Assembly (NCBI GenBank): GCA_973895155.1
Contig: OZ316896.1
Coordinates: 17,732,001-17,796,000, forward strand
DNA: 64,000 nt
From: Marsupella aquatica
Lineage: Eukaryota; Marchantiophyta
Direction: 5' to 3'
Part shown: in pieces, positions 22,176 through 35,105 of the stretch
How the letters are laid out: each line of letters opens with the position of its first letter
Position numbering within the stretch: position 1 is the stretch's first letter
Translations under genes and position numbers: made by a program
Notes under the pieces: generated by a model
Told to the model about the DNA's origin: nothing
Seen by the model: the letters and a program-made list of their open reading frames with translations, nothing else
Databases searched by the model: none

Positions 22176-25100
22176 AGAGAAAATTGTTACAATATCGAAT
22201 TTTTCATACAAGCGAAGAAGTCTTCATTTGTCTACTGTGATCCAACATCTAAAGGTTAAGAGTTGAATCACAGCTGACCAAAAACGCGGCCTCAAGGTTT
22301 TTGTGCTGGTGCCCATTTTCTCTGACCTTTCAAATTCCACGGAAGTTCTGTGATGCCATGACACCCATATAATGGAAAGAGGCAAAAGGCCCTGATTTGA
22401 AGCCTCTTGAATGCATGCATGGCATTTAGGTGAATAAGAGACTGGAATTTGAATGTCGTCCAAAGTGTAATAATGTCTAATGAGCGCCATACTTTCATGA
22501 GTATTTTTGTGGAACAAGTTTGTAACGACGGTGGAGTGAGTCCCCGTTCACTTAATGGCGAACGACTTCTCGCCCCCTCTCCCTCCCTTTTTCCTCTCTC
22601 CCCACTTCTCCCCTTTCCATTTCCTCCTCTCACTCTCTTGGACAGAAGTATTTTAACTGTTCTCCAAGTGTAGGATTTGTGGACAAAAATCCATACTCGA
22701 TTCTGGTCTTCCAGTGCTCTACTTTAGAACAAAGCCTATCTGATCAAGAGCAACTTCACGATTCTGTTCTCAATCAATCCCATCTTTGTGAAACGTGCAG
22801 TGACTCTGATTCTCGGGCCCTTTGTGGACCAAAGAAAGTGCCGCAAGAAGCTATCCTCATGTTCGCCAAAAACGGAAAAAAGGTTGCCTTCGTGTGTTTG
22901 CCAACTATGCTGATATGTAGACTGCACCATAAGTAGCTTCCTGACATCAGCTTTTGGACACTTTGCATCCAAGTGTGGGAATGCAGATCGGAATATGGAA
23001 CAGTAGGCACAAGCGAACACATTGGAGAGTGCAACCTGGAACCCAACGTGAGTCCAACCATGACAGTCACAGCTTCCGAGATTTTGCCTCTTCCATAGCT
23101 TCGTTCGCTTCTTTGACAATTTTTGTTTGTTTGTCCGACAGTCACAGTCTCTGAAATCGAGGAATCTATCCTCTGCCCTGTTTAGCCTCTTCCATGGCTT
23201 CAGCTATTTCCTTCGGAGTCATTGTTTGTTTCAGCCTGTCCTGAAATCTCAGAAGTTCATCCTCTACCCTACGCAGTGCCCTCCAGCGGTGAGCTGTGTA
23301 CAGTCCAAGACCACCTATTCCTCATGACAATGCTCTATCAGAATTCGTTACAAAAAATTATTGCCTCTTGAAGGCAAACCGAGAATTCGCATAATTCACA
23401 ATAAGATCCAACATACTTTTATCAAAAGCAATGAGTACTGCAATGCCAGGACATGGATGTCAAAGAAGCTTCCGTAGACCCAGACATGTGGTGGCCAGTC
23501 TCCAAATTGGAAACGACGAGAGAACGACTACTAACAAACTGGTGATCAGAATCCAATGCTACCCGAACCCAATGTAGATCTAGAAACACCACATAAAAGC
23601 GGAGCTCCACCCATCAAGTCGAGTTAGACTTACCAAAGACCACGATGTACGAACCCCACACATATGGGTACGAATGGAAGTGATCCCTAGTTCTCAGCCA
23701 TCGATCCTCCAGAGTGTGCATCACCGACTGCCGCTGAGGTACCTCTCTCTCGTCTTCCATGACCTCACTTCCGGAGCCCTCTCTCCGTCAGGTCAGGGTT
23801 TAGAGGAAGGCAGGCGCAAAGAGCTCCCTCCCCCAGTTATCAGTGCAATGGGCTGGATGCAAGAGCTGTGAACTTGAGAGCAGCAATGAAGGAATACAAG
23901 CTCGACCTGCATCAGAAATGGGGTTGGAACAGACCAATTACAAGATTCGGCACCCTTATTGCAATCTGATTTGCTGTCCTCACTTTCGTCTTCACCTTGT
24001 CCAGCACCTTGTACTCGAAAACGTTTATGGTTAAGGACAGGGGCTACCTTAGCCTTCAAGGTCAGATTAGGGCCTGTCAAAATTCTCCTATAACCAAAGT
24101 GTTAGGATTTTATTTTTTGGGGACGTACCACCTTTACATATGGGGTATATATTCTATATATTTTGGTAGCCATAGTGATTATGTCTTGGCTGTAATAGCT
24201 TGTCCTGAACTGTAGTTACAGTTGTGCTTTGACACAGCCTATTATTATGGTCCTTGTCCATTGATAAAACTCCAACTGCAACGTCTGGTTACAAGATGTC
24301 TCATTACAAGATCTACTATAGTTGTGCAGAGCTGAGGGTTTGGAAACACTTTGAAAATCCTGACAGAGTCAATGTGAGCCAATCATAACTAAACACATAA
24401 CCTGAAAGTATGATCAATAACATACGTATTCCTTTATGAGCATATGGTCTCCTGTATTTCTCCCTGCATATGTGGGTTGACATATGGTCACCCTATACCT
24501 TGTAAAGGTCACCATACGCCCTTAATCCTATACATTATGGTACATTTTGGTTGACCGTATGTCCACCCGTGTCACTCGCCTGTTTTTGGTACTTACATAC
24601 TTATTTATACACAGGGTTTGGGCAGCAGCCAGCAGGCAGCAGGTATGGAGAGTCATAAATGACTTTGGTGGGACCATTGGCCTGAACTAATTGAGGGTAA
24701 TGTCGGGGCTGTCAATACCCAACACTATTTTAGCAGTGTTTCACAACTATGGCCACTAAAAACTGACCACGCACCCTTAACCTACAGCTCAGGAAGTATT
24801 CTAGTCATTATGGTACAAATTGGCATGATTTCTGGGTCCAGGGAGCCTGGAAAGTGGGACCCCTTGGCTCCAGGCTAATCCCCTGGTCAACTGACCACAG
24901 CCAACTGGTTTTTGGTGTGCCACGAGCTTCAAGGCTAGACCCAGAGTATTTGATTCCGAAAATTAGTTTGTGGACCCTTACTTTTATGCTTGTGAGTAGT
25001 AAAGTAATGCATGCTTTCCCACAAAGGTTCTTGCAGTTCATAATTTTCCAAGTTGGCGCAAGTAACCCTTTGTCTTACAGCCCACTATGCCTAAGCAGGA

Positions 25101-25350
25101 GGGTTCTTAAGACTAGAGCGAGAAAGAGTAATGTTAGCAAAGCACCCATGACACCACCATAGTTATTTAAGCTTACTGATTTTGGCTCGAATATGGATAT
25201 TTTGTGTTGCTAGGATCACCAGTTTTTGTCCAAAATTTGGGTTTTATGAAAACATGGCACAAAATTTAAGACAGTCAAGTTTTGGCAATGAGGACTAAGT
25301 TTGAGGTATTTGCTTGATGGACCAAGAGTTGTTTGATAGGACTCCTGAGA

Positions 25351-25542
25351 CTTTGGGTATGTGTATGTAAAGTCAATCAAGGGTTTGGATCGCTTAGGAC
25401 CAGGCCTTTGATTTTGGGTATGTGTCTTTGATTTTGGGTATGTGTATTGAAGGTCTATCAAGGGCTAGGATCGCTTAGGACCAGGCCTTTGATTTTGGGT
25501 ATGCATTTTTTGAAGGTCTATCAAGGGTTTGGATCACTTGGG
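25351..25542 (+). repeat. About 60-bp tandem repeat, three units plus a short one
   Basis: Units begin with TTTGATTTTGGGTATG and continue with TCTATCAAGGG and GGATCGCTTAGGACC. Starts are near 25,351, 25,426 and 25,488, with a 20-bp partial unit at about 25,406. Confidence 0.85.
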
Positions 25543-25551
25543 AGAGTACCA

Positions 25552-25660
25552 TCAAGTAACACTTATCATTTTGGGGTCCCAAGTCCTGTCAAGTAACACT
25601 TTTGGTTTTGGGTTGACCAGCCCTACCAAGTAACCCTTTTCAATTTGGGGTCCCATCATG
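25552..25660 (+). repeat. 37-bp tandem repeat, three units
   Basis: TCAAGTAACACTT-type starts at 25,552, 25,589 and 25,626 (CCAAGTAACCCTT), each followed by TTTGGGGTCCC or TTTGGGTTGACC. Confidence 0.85.
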
Positions 25661-25732
25661 AAGTGGTGGATGTTTAAGGGTCTATTCTGGTATGAAACAG
25701 ATAAGTAATTTTTTCCCTTGCAAAACTTCCTG

Positions 25733-25806
25733 TTTGCACACATGGTAATGATACCCGGCCGTGCAAGGAGAAAAGTCCAGTTTGCTCACATGGTAATGAT
25801 ACCCAG
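25733..25806 (+). repeat. 48-bp direct repeat
   Basis: TTTGCACACATGGTAATGAT at 25,733 recurs as TTTGCTCACATGGTAATGAT at 25,781, both followed by ACCC. Confidence 0.8.
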
Positions 25807-26287
25807 CAGTCCTATGGCAACATTAGGTACTGAGTTCCTTATATAGCTTTTAAATAACAAGACCAGAATAGAACTTCAGATGTCAAAACAGATAAATGGT
25901 AATCTTTACAGATAACTGCTGCTATTGCCGCACTTGCTCGTCTCAATTCCCTCAGTAATAGAAGTCCTTGCAACAAGCGAATCTGACGAACTCTACTGCC
26001 TAAAATCTGCACAAGCCGGTCACAAGAGCAGGAACCTTTGCAGAAGATTATTTCCCACAAAAACTGAAAGACTAACTGCTGGACCTTCTTGATCCAACCC
26101 AGCAGGTTTCTTACTGTCCATTTCTTCCAAAGAATATTGACCTGGCAGACTACAAATAATATAATGAACAATTGGAGGACACGAGAGAGACGGGAGGGGG
26201 GCGGGGAGGGAGGGTAGACAGACTCCATAAGTTTGCCTAGCGAAAACAAACTACCACCAGCAGCATGCTTGTGGAAGAATCGCTACA

Positions 26288-29200
26288 TCAGCTGTCCGAA
26301 GTAATGAGTGAATGGAGGCCAAATATTAAAAATAATACCCCACCGCAGAAAGCAACCTGCAGCAAAGCCACATCACTGAGTTTTAGAGAGATGCCACTCG
26401 GAACCAATCCTTTCCTATTAGTTCAACATACACTAACAGCTTTGGTAACAACAAAGGCTATTCTAGGAAGCTCAAAGACTGGGTTTTGGTCACTCAAGTC
26501 GACCTATTCCTCTTCAACCAAGGAAAATCGACCTCCAGCCTTGCAATCCTGTTTGAGAAGTATCGACATAACTGCCAACACGACGCACTTCTGAAAAGTG
26601 GTGGTGAACAGGATCATGCTACTGCGACGCTAATCTCATTCATTCATATATAGAAAGATTAGATAGAAAAGGATCCTCACAGCTCTTTCTGATATCTGAG
26701 ATGCCAGATGTTTTCCTCCAAACACAGCTGCAGTTGTGCAGATAGCATGGCCTCTGTAATGAAAACCTAGGAGAACGTGAGTACTCAAACATGCCAAACG
26801 TGTCTCTTTCCTCATCGCGAGATTTGAGATTTATCCAACTTCGACAAAAACCAATCAAAATGCCTACATTTGAGATAAAACTTGAGTAGCCCTTGAGATG
26901 ACTGCAGTATCCATAGTCATTTTCAACTATCTACTGCATCCTACCTAGAGGATAGGACCCACTAAGCGCGGGGACATGCTGGTTAGAGCCTGCTTCAGTG
27001 TCCTGACAATGTTCCGGTAATGAACTCATGCATATCTAGCATCAAAATGCTCCAGGAGTATGGGAATGCGAGAGTGTGTATTGATACGTGACCTCATTTT
27101 CACGTTTAACAAACTAAAACACTATTTCTTGCAGAGGAAATCAACCCTGTTTGTGCATAATATTGCTAAGTGGTTCAGTGATAATGCTTGCTTAATCAAG
27201 CTTTGTTTTTGGTTCCTTCAACACAACTACACAAAGCCATGATTTATCAGTTAATCCGCATCAAAGAATGTCAACTTGACTTGAGGACTTCTGCTTCTAG
27301 CAGGTTGTCCGACAAGAACAAACTTACATGATACCACCGAGAGCTACTCCTGCCACGCTCTCTTGAGCTGCCAAGCCAATCGTAGCAATCTGCAAAATGA
27401 GTGATAATCATCGTCAGCGTGGAACAATGAGTTACGTCAGACTTGCTGTTTTACTGTTTGAACTTTTCTGTAGTCGTTGCTGCTAGGAGCCTCTCAGATC
27501 TCAGTAAATTCACTCCGTAACCGAAGAATGCTATACCTGGCTTCTGTCGCCCCACTCTCCCAGGAATGTCAGGGTAAATGTCTGCATCATTATACAAGCC
27601 GAGCTTTAGCAGAAACGAACCACCGACACCAACAACTATGTTGCAGGAAAAAAGGCCGTAAGTTCTTTAAAGAAAATTCGAAAACAACTATGCAATCATG
27701 TAACTTTATTTAATGATCCAACTTGAAGTTTCCTTGAAAGTACCTCCAGAAATATCGGGGATAAGTACTGCTTGAGAATACTACTTTTCTCTTTCAAATC
27801 CTTGACCTACATTGAGCAGGATGTAGATTTGGTCAGGAAATCCATTATATATGTGTGTCGGATAAATTCCCTACCGAGATTTAAATTTTGAAATTGCACA
27901 ACTTGATCCAAGATAGCAAGTACATATCATAAACCTACAGCTTGAGCCTTCTCAAAACTCTTCTTTACATCCTCCTTGCTCTTTCCCTCCCCATCCTGCA
28001 ATTCAAGTCGATCACATTAGATCGTGTAGGACACTCAATCGTCCAGTGTGGCCTCCATCGCCGAGCAACTTTGTCCGGACTCTACTACTTTTATTGCATT
28101 AGCAAACCGTCATTCCTAGAATTAACTGCTTTCGCTTTTGACTGAAGATTTTGCCCTGATACCGGATTTGTGCCATGCAACAACATCTAGTACAGTTGTT
28201 ATATCCATTAACCTTTCCACCTCATCGGGAAAATTGATCGGCACAAGTATATAACGACTTCACAGTGAAAAACTTGAGTTCCACAATAGCGAAGGCATTC
28301 TTATAAACGGGACTCAGGCCAATGCATCACATTGAGTCATCTATCTATGAACTCTGAATCAAGCTAGTTCCCCTGGAACTGTGTGGCAATGTTGAACTCA
28401 CCAGTTCAGCTTCAACTTCTGCTAATTCTGAAGACACTCTGCATTCATCATGACCACCCCATAGTCACTGGTCACTTATGGCTCTCTCCCAGACAATAAT
28501 TTAACAGAAAACTTTGCTAAACAGAAAATAGCACAATATTGCAAATGCACGGTTTCATTTTGTTTTAAATTTATATTGCGCATACACGTCGAATGCTAAA
28601 AAGGAAGGCATGTCATCATCATGACACTCCTACTTTCATGGCAGAGATACTCAGGCCCTAACCAAATTTGAGGGCATAGTTTTGAAACCTACCCTCCCTC
28701 GATTGTAAATCCGGTCCACAATAAACGCAGCCCAAAGAAAAAGAATAAAATTGTTGCTCCATTTTGTGTCAACCGGCGAGAAATCTATCTCCCCATCGTG
28801 CATAAAACGAAGTCAGGACAACCAAGTAGACAGGGATTCGTTCGTTTCTCAAAGTGATATTTTACGGTGAAAGTCAGCAACACAACAAAAGCCATATCAA
28901 GAGCTAAAATTAAACTCTTTTCAAGTATCTATCGATAACAGAAACTTCCTCTGATTCAAGGATCACTACCCATCAAGAAGATAACTGCATACCAGATTTG
29001 GAGCTGCCCATCCAAATAAGGCCGAGAGGACTGTCATTAGCTGTCACAAGACATAGCACACGCATAAAGATAATGACATCAATTTAATCGCAAGGGATAG
29101 CCACCGCCCCAAAAGCAACAGTGTACAGATAGCCAGCAATAAGTTTTAAGGGTACCAACCGCAAGGGCTCCGAGGGCTCCAGCTAGTACTACACCTCGAG

Positions 29201-30515
29201 GATGCCGCATAGCCATCAGCTGGAAAACCACCAAGCCAGGGCTAAATTAAAATCCGATATCTCTGCTGTCAAGGGAACAAACAGCATATGGCTTGACCAT
29301 AAGGTAGAGGACTGATCCTTAAATCTAACCTCAAAATCAGTGTAATCTAAGGCATTTCAAGATTCAGCTGGTAGGTTCTACTTCAGCAGCATCTCTGGAT
29401 AATCCCTGAACAATACTCTTGGACTATTAGCTAGGAGTATTACCGCAGCAACAAAGAAGGTCTTATCTCCAACCTCGGACACCAGGATCATAGCCGTTGC
29501 TTTGACAAAGCCCTGCAATTTGTCATCAGGGTCAGTAAGCACAAATAATTTCTGGACGCTTGTGTAGGCACGGTTATGCAAACAGTGTTATGAACTTGTA
29601 TCAAGTGTTGGATTAGAACGCCTGTTTCTGCCTCAAAGAGTTACAGGGGTCGCATTCCAACGTCCTCCTGTTCGTGAAGACGTCAACTCATTGGAAGGTC
29701 TACGAATTTGATTCTCATCAAAATTGACTGAAAGAACAAGGTAAACCACTACAAATTGAAAATCATTATATATTGGTCATGTAAAATTGCTCCACTATAA
29801 TTCCACATCATGACCTACATCAATCAGAGGAAGCCAATTGTACTATGGCATTAATGTCCTAAAATCAGGTCTAACCAAGTTCGCTCCAATTAAAGTCCTC
29901 GAGAGACGGGCTTACCGGCCCCGAAGGAGCTCGGGACGATGTCTGTCATAGGATCTTAAAAGTTACGGCAAATAATTGACGAGCCCTTTCTAACTGGGAA
30001 ACAAAAATGCACATACTCCTTCAATTTCAAAGATCAGACATTTGGATGGAGTGTACTCCATAACTTAAAAAAATTAGTCGCGCTTATACGAATGGCAAAT
30101 TCCCGGGTAGAAATACGCTGCTATGGAGGCCGAAGGTACGTAGCGTCCTAGGGTCCTAGGGACATTTTGTTCGTCTGAATGCTAGTGACACGGACCTCCG
30201 GAATACTTAATGTCCAATACATAAAGACTTATGCAACTAGACACAGCCCGCAAAACATTGTTAAGATTTCCTGCGCATATTATTAACCTATTACGCAGGA
30301 TTTACTCCTCGAGGAAATGACTATTATGGTGTCAACTCCGATGGTTTATAACACACAAAATGTACTGACTCGTGAAACCATCATCATTGACCTGACACAA
30401 GATTCCCTTGGCGTTATGCTTTACGTCCAAATTATCATTCATTTATTTACAGCAGTTAGCCCGAAAATGGGTTGAAAGATGCAACGTCAAATACCTCGAA
30501 GACGGACTGCCCCAT
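26288..30515 (-). CDS. GDT1/TMEM165 (UPF0016) cation transporter, 12 exons
   Basis: Predicted 231-aa membrane transporter of the GDT1/TMEM165 family, whose plant PML members move Mn and Ca at Golgi, ER or chloroplast membranes. Exons from the start: 30,495-30,515; 29,444-29,512; 29,160-29,219; 28,993-29,040; 28,693-28,784; 28,402-28,438; 27,939-27,995; 27,744-27,806; 27,537-27,581; 27,328-27,389; 26,681-26,753; 26,288-26,356. All are GT-AG and phase-consistent. The ATG is preceded in frame by a TAA, and exon 1 encodes only MGQSVFE, like the short PML4/PML5 start. Both family signatures are intact: EVGDKT (E20-T25) and EWGDRS (E158-S163), each followed by hydrophobic helices. About six membrane segments are split by a short charged loop (ELAEVEAEL, KSKEDVKK). 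The C-terminal helix VAFCGGVLFLIFGLHSLIT ends at the stop. No transit peptide is visible, so Golgi or ER is more likely than plastid. Microexons of 21-92 bases make it easy to miss. Confidence 0.93.
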
Positions 30516-32420
30516 TGCGCTGCGTCTTCCGTTCTGGTCTTAGAAACCCTCGCTCGGCAGGCTTATCTGCAGATAACATAAATGGAGAACTGTGAGAAAA
30601 ATGAATTCAATTTCACGTCTAGGGACACAGGCGTGAACGATGACAGAGAGTTCAAAAAATAAATGCCTAATAACAATCAACAATCTTAAGAGTGACTATC
30701 TCAACTTCAATCTCTAAGATTGACCTCGTTACGAGCCTCATCAAACGGTACGGATGGCTCTATACGTGAAAGCAGTCACCAACAGGTACGATATATATAT
30801 ATTCTACGCAACGAATTATGGACAGTACAGGAGAGAAACCTTTCCGATTGGGAAAAACCTAGGCTTCACTGGTGACAATGGTTTTGCAATTTTGGAACTC
30901 ACCGTCCACGAATGTCTCTCCAAGCATACAGAGAACGAAAAGCCATAGTTGGGAGGGACAAACGACAAGTCTAGGAAAGGGCTTATCCGTTCAGCAAAGA
31001 ACTAAGCAAAGAACTATGAGCAAACCAGGGCACAACTTAAACCAACATCGATCATTCTTCCTAACTCATTCCGGCCGCTCGGATGAATTCCGGATTCGAG
31101 ATAGCCTGAATGGAATGGATAGGACACGTCGAAACACAGTAACAATTGCGCACAACACACTTAGATAACCTACAAATCTCTGCGGGTTTTCCCACTGGTT
31201 ACCTCACTCGTGATACAAGGATGACTAATTAAATCAGAGAACCTAAAGCCAGGCAAAGGGGCACCAGAAGACATCTGCGCCACCCCTCTACACACGCTTA
31301 TCTGAGTAGAACCGGACAACAGTGGCCGACACTGGATGATGAGCCTATCGCGAAGAGAGATTCAGAAGTGGGACAGTAACTAAGCTGCACAAAGTTCCAA
31401 CAACAGCGGACTCGTTTTCCTCTCCAAAATCGTCCTCTATGGCATTCTCTAGTCTGGAGGAATGGAGTAAACAGAGCAAGCGCAAAACTAACAACGCAAA
31501 GATCTGAACAGGATTAAACCAGCTTCCCAAGGGGCTGGGCACAAATTGCCGGCCACTACGCTCATTACTATTCGCTCTTTACAATTCAAGTGACATTAGA
31601 TCGTCAGCAGAGCCCCTTTTTATGGTTTCCGCTTCGGAATATCCAGTCACAGACTCCACGGTGACGATCTTACAAGACGCATTGTCGTCGAGTAGAAGAC
31701 TCTCACCTGTTCGAAATTGGACACTTATTCCACTAAACAAAAGACAAATCCAAAACGAGTCTTCAAAGTCGACAGGATCGAGAGATTCTCAACAAATCAA
31801 CGCAGGCCTTACATCCTTACCAGCGAAATAGGTTTCGTGCGCCAGTTGAAGGAGTATCGTCCGCAATCAGGGATACATAACACAGTAATTTTACACGAAA
31901 CAATCTGCTGTTGCAAGTGAATCGGGAACCAGTCAGTCAGTCAGTCAGCCAACCTGCCTGCCTGCCAGTATCCCGTCATACGCACTCGTCGACCTGAGCT
32001 CTCTCTGTCTGTTACTCTGTTGGTGCCGTAATGAAAAGCCAAGTCCTCCGGGTGACTACTACTGGACTTGTATTCTAATCATTTTTCTCACATCATCTGG
32101 AGGACGGGAGTTTCCGCGAAGTACGACGCGGTTGTCGGCCACCACTCCACGAATTACGGTGACGAGAGAAGCCTGTCACAAGGCAAGGACCGACGACAGT
32201 TTGGAGATCAAAAGTGGGGTTTCTACGAAAGGAATGACGTCGAAATGTGGCGTTTCTGCGTGACGACCGATTCTCGGCTCGGGCCGAGCCTAGCACAGCC
32301 CTGGTGCGAATCGAAGGCAACACCGGCGAAGAGGCTCGGGGTACCCGGTCCAGAAACCTGGCGCTTTTGTTTTTCTCGCTCGAAATGAATTCCTTACGGA
32401 TCGCCTATGTATATTTCTAT
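30516..32420 (-). promoter_or_regulatory. 5' leader and upstream region of the GDT1-like gene
   Basis: An intron acceptor (TTATCTGCAG on the minus strand, near 30,570) precedes the first coding exon, so a noncoding exon further up is likely. An open frame at 31,345-31,542 (-) begins with a hydrophobic stretch but cannot be spliced in phase to the coding exons. At 31,932-31,973 (CAGT)n passes into (CCTG)n. 32,090-32,390 is GC-richer and may be the promoter core, possibly shared with rightward transcription. No other gene is recognised. Confidence 0.4.
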
Positions 32421-32477
32421 CAATGGTAATAAAGCAGAAAGTGAAGCCCAGATGGATCACCAAGTTGGACGGAGTGC

Positions 32478-32549
32478 TCCCATGTATCACATTTTGGTGG
32501 TCCCATGCATCACATTTTGGTGGTCCCATGTATCACATTTTGGTGGTCC
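32478..32549 (+). repeat. 23-bp tandem repeat, three perfect-like units
   Basis: TCCCATGTATCACATTTTGG with a GTGG tail occurs at 32,478, 32,501 and 32,524 with one base difference. A related block in reverse orientation (CCAAAATGTGGTACATGGGA) lies at about 51,397. Confidence 0.9.
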
Positions 32550-32854
32550 ACACTTTGGGCTTATAACTTATTCTGAGGCTAATAAAAAAAAATAGTTTTC
32601 ACTGGCAAGGCAACTAGAGAAGAACGAGAGACAAAAAAACACAAGCCCTAATATTTTATATTAATACAATAAAAATTAATCTATTAGAATTCACCCTTCT
32701 GCATTCTATCATAAATAACTTGACCAAAATGGCCAAAAATTCGCTGTCAATTTGACTGAATTGTAGGGTACCTACTCCTCTAGCAGATCTCAAAACTCAC
32801 CAAAGTACCAAAAAAGAACATCAAATTGTCACGATGAAACTCAATTTTGGGAAA

Positions 32855-32913
32855 ATGTGGTCCATGGGTCCAAAAACAAATAATTTTTCTATTTCTGGAC
32901 CCATGGACCACAT
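32855..32913. repeat. 18-bp perfect inverted repeat (hairpin)
   Basis: TGTGGTCCATGGGTCCA at 32,856-32,872 is the exact reverse complement of 32,896-32,912, and the flanking A and T add one more pair. The loop is 23 bases and AT-rich. Part of the same sequence (CCCATGGACCACATTTTGG) occurs again near 51,190, so the hairpin belongs to a dispersed family. It could be a miniature element end or a structured RNA. Confidence 0.85.
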
Positions 32914-34030
32914 GGAATAAATTTTCATGTGGTCTGAATGCACATTTTTTTAATGTTAAAAGGAATGATGATTGCAAATTTTGGTGGGACTTTAGTCATG
33001 GTATATAGAGGCTTCACTCTAGAATCCTAGGCCCCAACTCTAACATCAGATCACTATTTATTAGTAAGATTTTGAGAATATTTGTTTCTGGGAACATTGG
33101 GTTAGGTTTATAAAGAAAGTAGAATATTACTGGCTATTTAAGCAGGGGCATCCGTAGGGATGCATTATGTAACACTGCCAAAAAGGCAAACCTAGGCCAA
33201 ACGGGGACACATTATCCAAAAGGAACGAGACCTAATGAAATGGAGAAAACGTGGGTAAAACTTGGATGCATTGGACAGAAAGCGTAAGTGCTACATTGGA
33301 GTGCAACGCAAGAAAGGTTTATGTATTGGAGAAACAAATACTAACTAGTCATTCCTTGGATAAAAGTATTCAGGCATGGGCATATATGGGATGGTTCATT
33401 GGAGAAAAGTATTCACGCGTGGGCATATATGGTGACCAGAAAATTGATATAGGACACGAAGAGGCTCTTCCCAAGTTTGGAAGACTTGAATGGAGTGAAC
33501 ATCAGGTCCTTCTCTCCTATCCAGGTTTATCATGAAACCTGCAAGATGTGAATTTTTGGTAAGCTCCAATATTATGTGTTTTTATCAAAAATACAAATTA
33601 CACCAAAAACTTTCCCAGTGTGTATTGAAATTTGTGAATAAAAGGATTTTTAATTCTATTGGATTGCGTTTGGAGAAGTCCCAAAGTCCCAATGATGTTT
33701 AGTAGGTAGCTTGATGTCAGAGCTCACACCAAATAATTTTAAGTAAAGCACTGTTCGTTTAGTCATCCGACAAAACATTGGGTTCTATCAAATTTATCAT
33801 TCAGTTACCTTTCGTGACAACCCCTAGCAAGCAATGGCACAGTGTGTAGCAGAGAAGGGCCCAACCACAACTGCATTCAAGTATGAGATGGTACTGCATG
33901 GGCCACCGTCAGAAGGGTTTGCTCAAGTTCAAAATGAATTGGTTGGGTCCATTAAGTCCTGAAGTTACGAGAGGAACCCACTTAAGTCCTTTTGGTACAA
34001 GGGGCTGCAAATACTAGAGGTCTTTCATTT

Positions 34031-34430
34031 GATATAGCATGCTCATCCTGGAACATGCTTTATTTTTTGTTTTGTAGTGATCTGAAAGTAAATAAGATAT
34101 GGGAGCATAGAAGTGCTGTTATATAAGTAAAGTGTCTGCCAAGAAAAGCACAGTGACCAAGAAAAGGTACAGTCCAACTATGCTACGATGTGTGCACTTA
34201 ACTCAGGGTGCCTTATGAATGACACTCCTTTCAATAAAAACCATAAACCTAGGAAAGAAAAACATGAGGAGAACTTAAGAGGCTATGCATTCATGTTCTT
34301 CAGCATCATTTCTCTCACTAGTGGTGTTGGAACCTTTGGTTTCATCTCTAAGAAAACACATACTGTGAAAGGGGGCTGCCAAAATAAGTTCAAAACACTC
34401 TAGACTACCTAAGACTAAAAGGGTCTAAAA
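34031..34430 (+). repeat. Dispersed repeat, forward copy
   Basis: From GATATAGCATGCTCATCC through AAGCACAGTGACCAAGAAAAG to GGGGGCTGCCAAAATAAG, this is matched in reverse complement by 44,549-45,000. Together they define an element of at least 0.45 kb. No coding capacity was seen. Confidence 0.8.
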
Positions 34431-34760
34431 TTTATTTTAAAATGTATAGAATACAAAGGCTACCCCTTGATAAGGCAGATTGAAATGAAGGGCTGCCAAA
34501 ATAAGTTCAAAACACTCTAGAATACCTAAAACTAAAGGGGTCTAAAAATTAATTAAAAATGTATAGAATACAAAGGCTGCCCCTAAGACTAAAAGGGTCT
34601 AAAATTTAATTTAAAATGTATAGAATACAAAGGCTACCCCTTGATAAGGCTGCCAAAATAAGTTCAAAACACTCTAGAATACCTAAAACTAAAGGGGTCT
34701 AAAAATTAATTAAAAATGTATAGAATACAAAGGCTGCCCCTTGATAAGGCAGATTGAAAT
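34373..34760 (+). repeat. Tandem array at the end of the dispersed repeat
   Basis: Three GGGCTGCCAAAATAAGTTC starts (34,373, 34,490 and about 34,647), each followed by AACACTCTAGA-TACCTAA, AAAGGGGTCTAAAA and ATGTATAGAATACAAAGGCT. The second-to-third spacing is about 157 instead of 117 because an extra partial unit is included. Confidence 0.85.
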
Positions 34761-35105
34761 GAAAATACATGACACAAAAATCTGAATAAGACAAAATCTG
34801 AAATGTGCATTCACCATATATTCAAAAATTTCATCAGCCATGGGCATCCATTGGGGAAAAGGTACTGATCATTCATTGGGAGATTGGGCTCCAGATACCC
34901 TGCTCATTTAGTGAGAGAATGGGTTGCACCCTCTAATGGCTATTCACACACGGAAATTGATGGGGATCATGCAATGCAGAGGAAGGGGCTCTAGATAATG
35001 CTCGTAGCTATTTGCATGGCCATCCGTGGGATGCAAATTTATTTTTTAAGATATGTCCAAAAAGTGACTTTTTTAGACAAACACAACATTATAACCTAAC
35101 TAGCT

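Larger units (their letters stand above)
22176..25840. other. Intergenic, repeat-bearing, no gene recognised
   Basis: It starts with the SHPRH 3' untranslated region. A pyrimidine-rich tract lies at 22,565-22,640. At about 23,060-23,130 and 23,130-23,250 two diverged copies of a block (GCCTCTTCCAT-GCTTC followed by TTTGTTTGT) are adjacent. Read on the minus strand each encodes an EAMEEAK-like coiled-coil scrap, but stops interrupt it. No family match is claimed. Confidence 0.55.

Noticed and set aside
22736-23145. Two overlapping minus-strand frames of about 125 codons
   Set aside because: Their composition looks random, they overlap each other, and there is no family resemblance.
26489-26560. 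Alternative last exon of the GDT1-like gene (a short KAGG-containing peptide after an ACAG acceptor)
   Set aside because: The exon at 26,288-26,356 matches the family C-terminal helix far better and fits the phase.
31345-31542. Hydrophobic N-terminal frame that could be a signal peptide for the GDT1-like gene
   Set aside because: No donor in it gives a phase that joins the coding exons, and the first real exon has an in-frame stop just before its own ATG.
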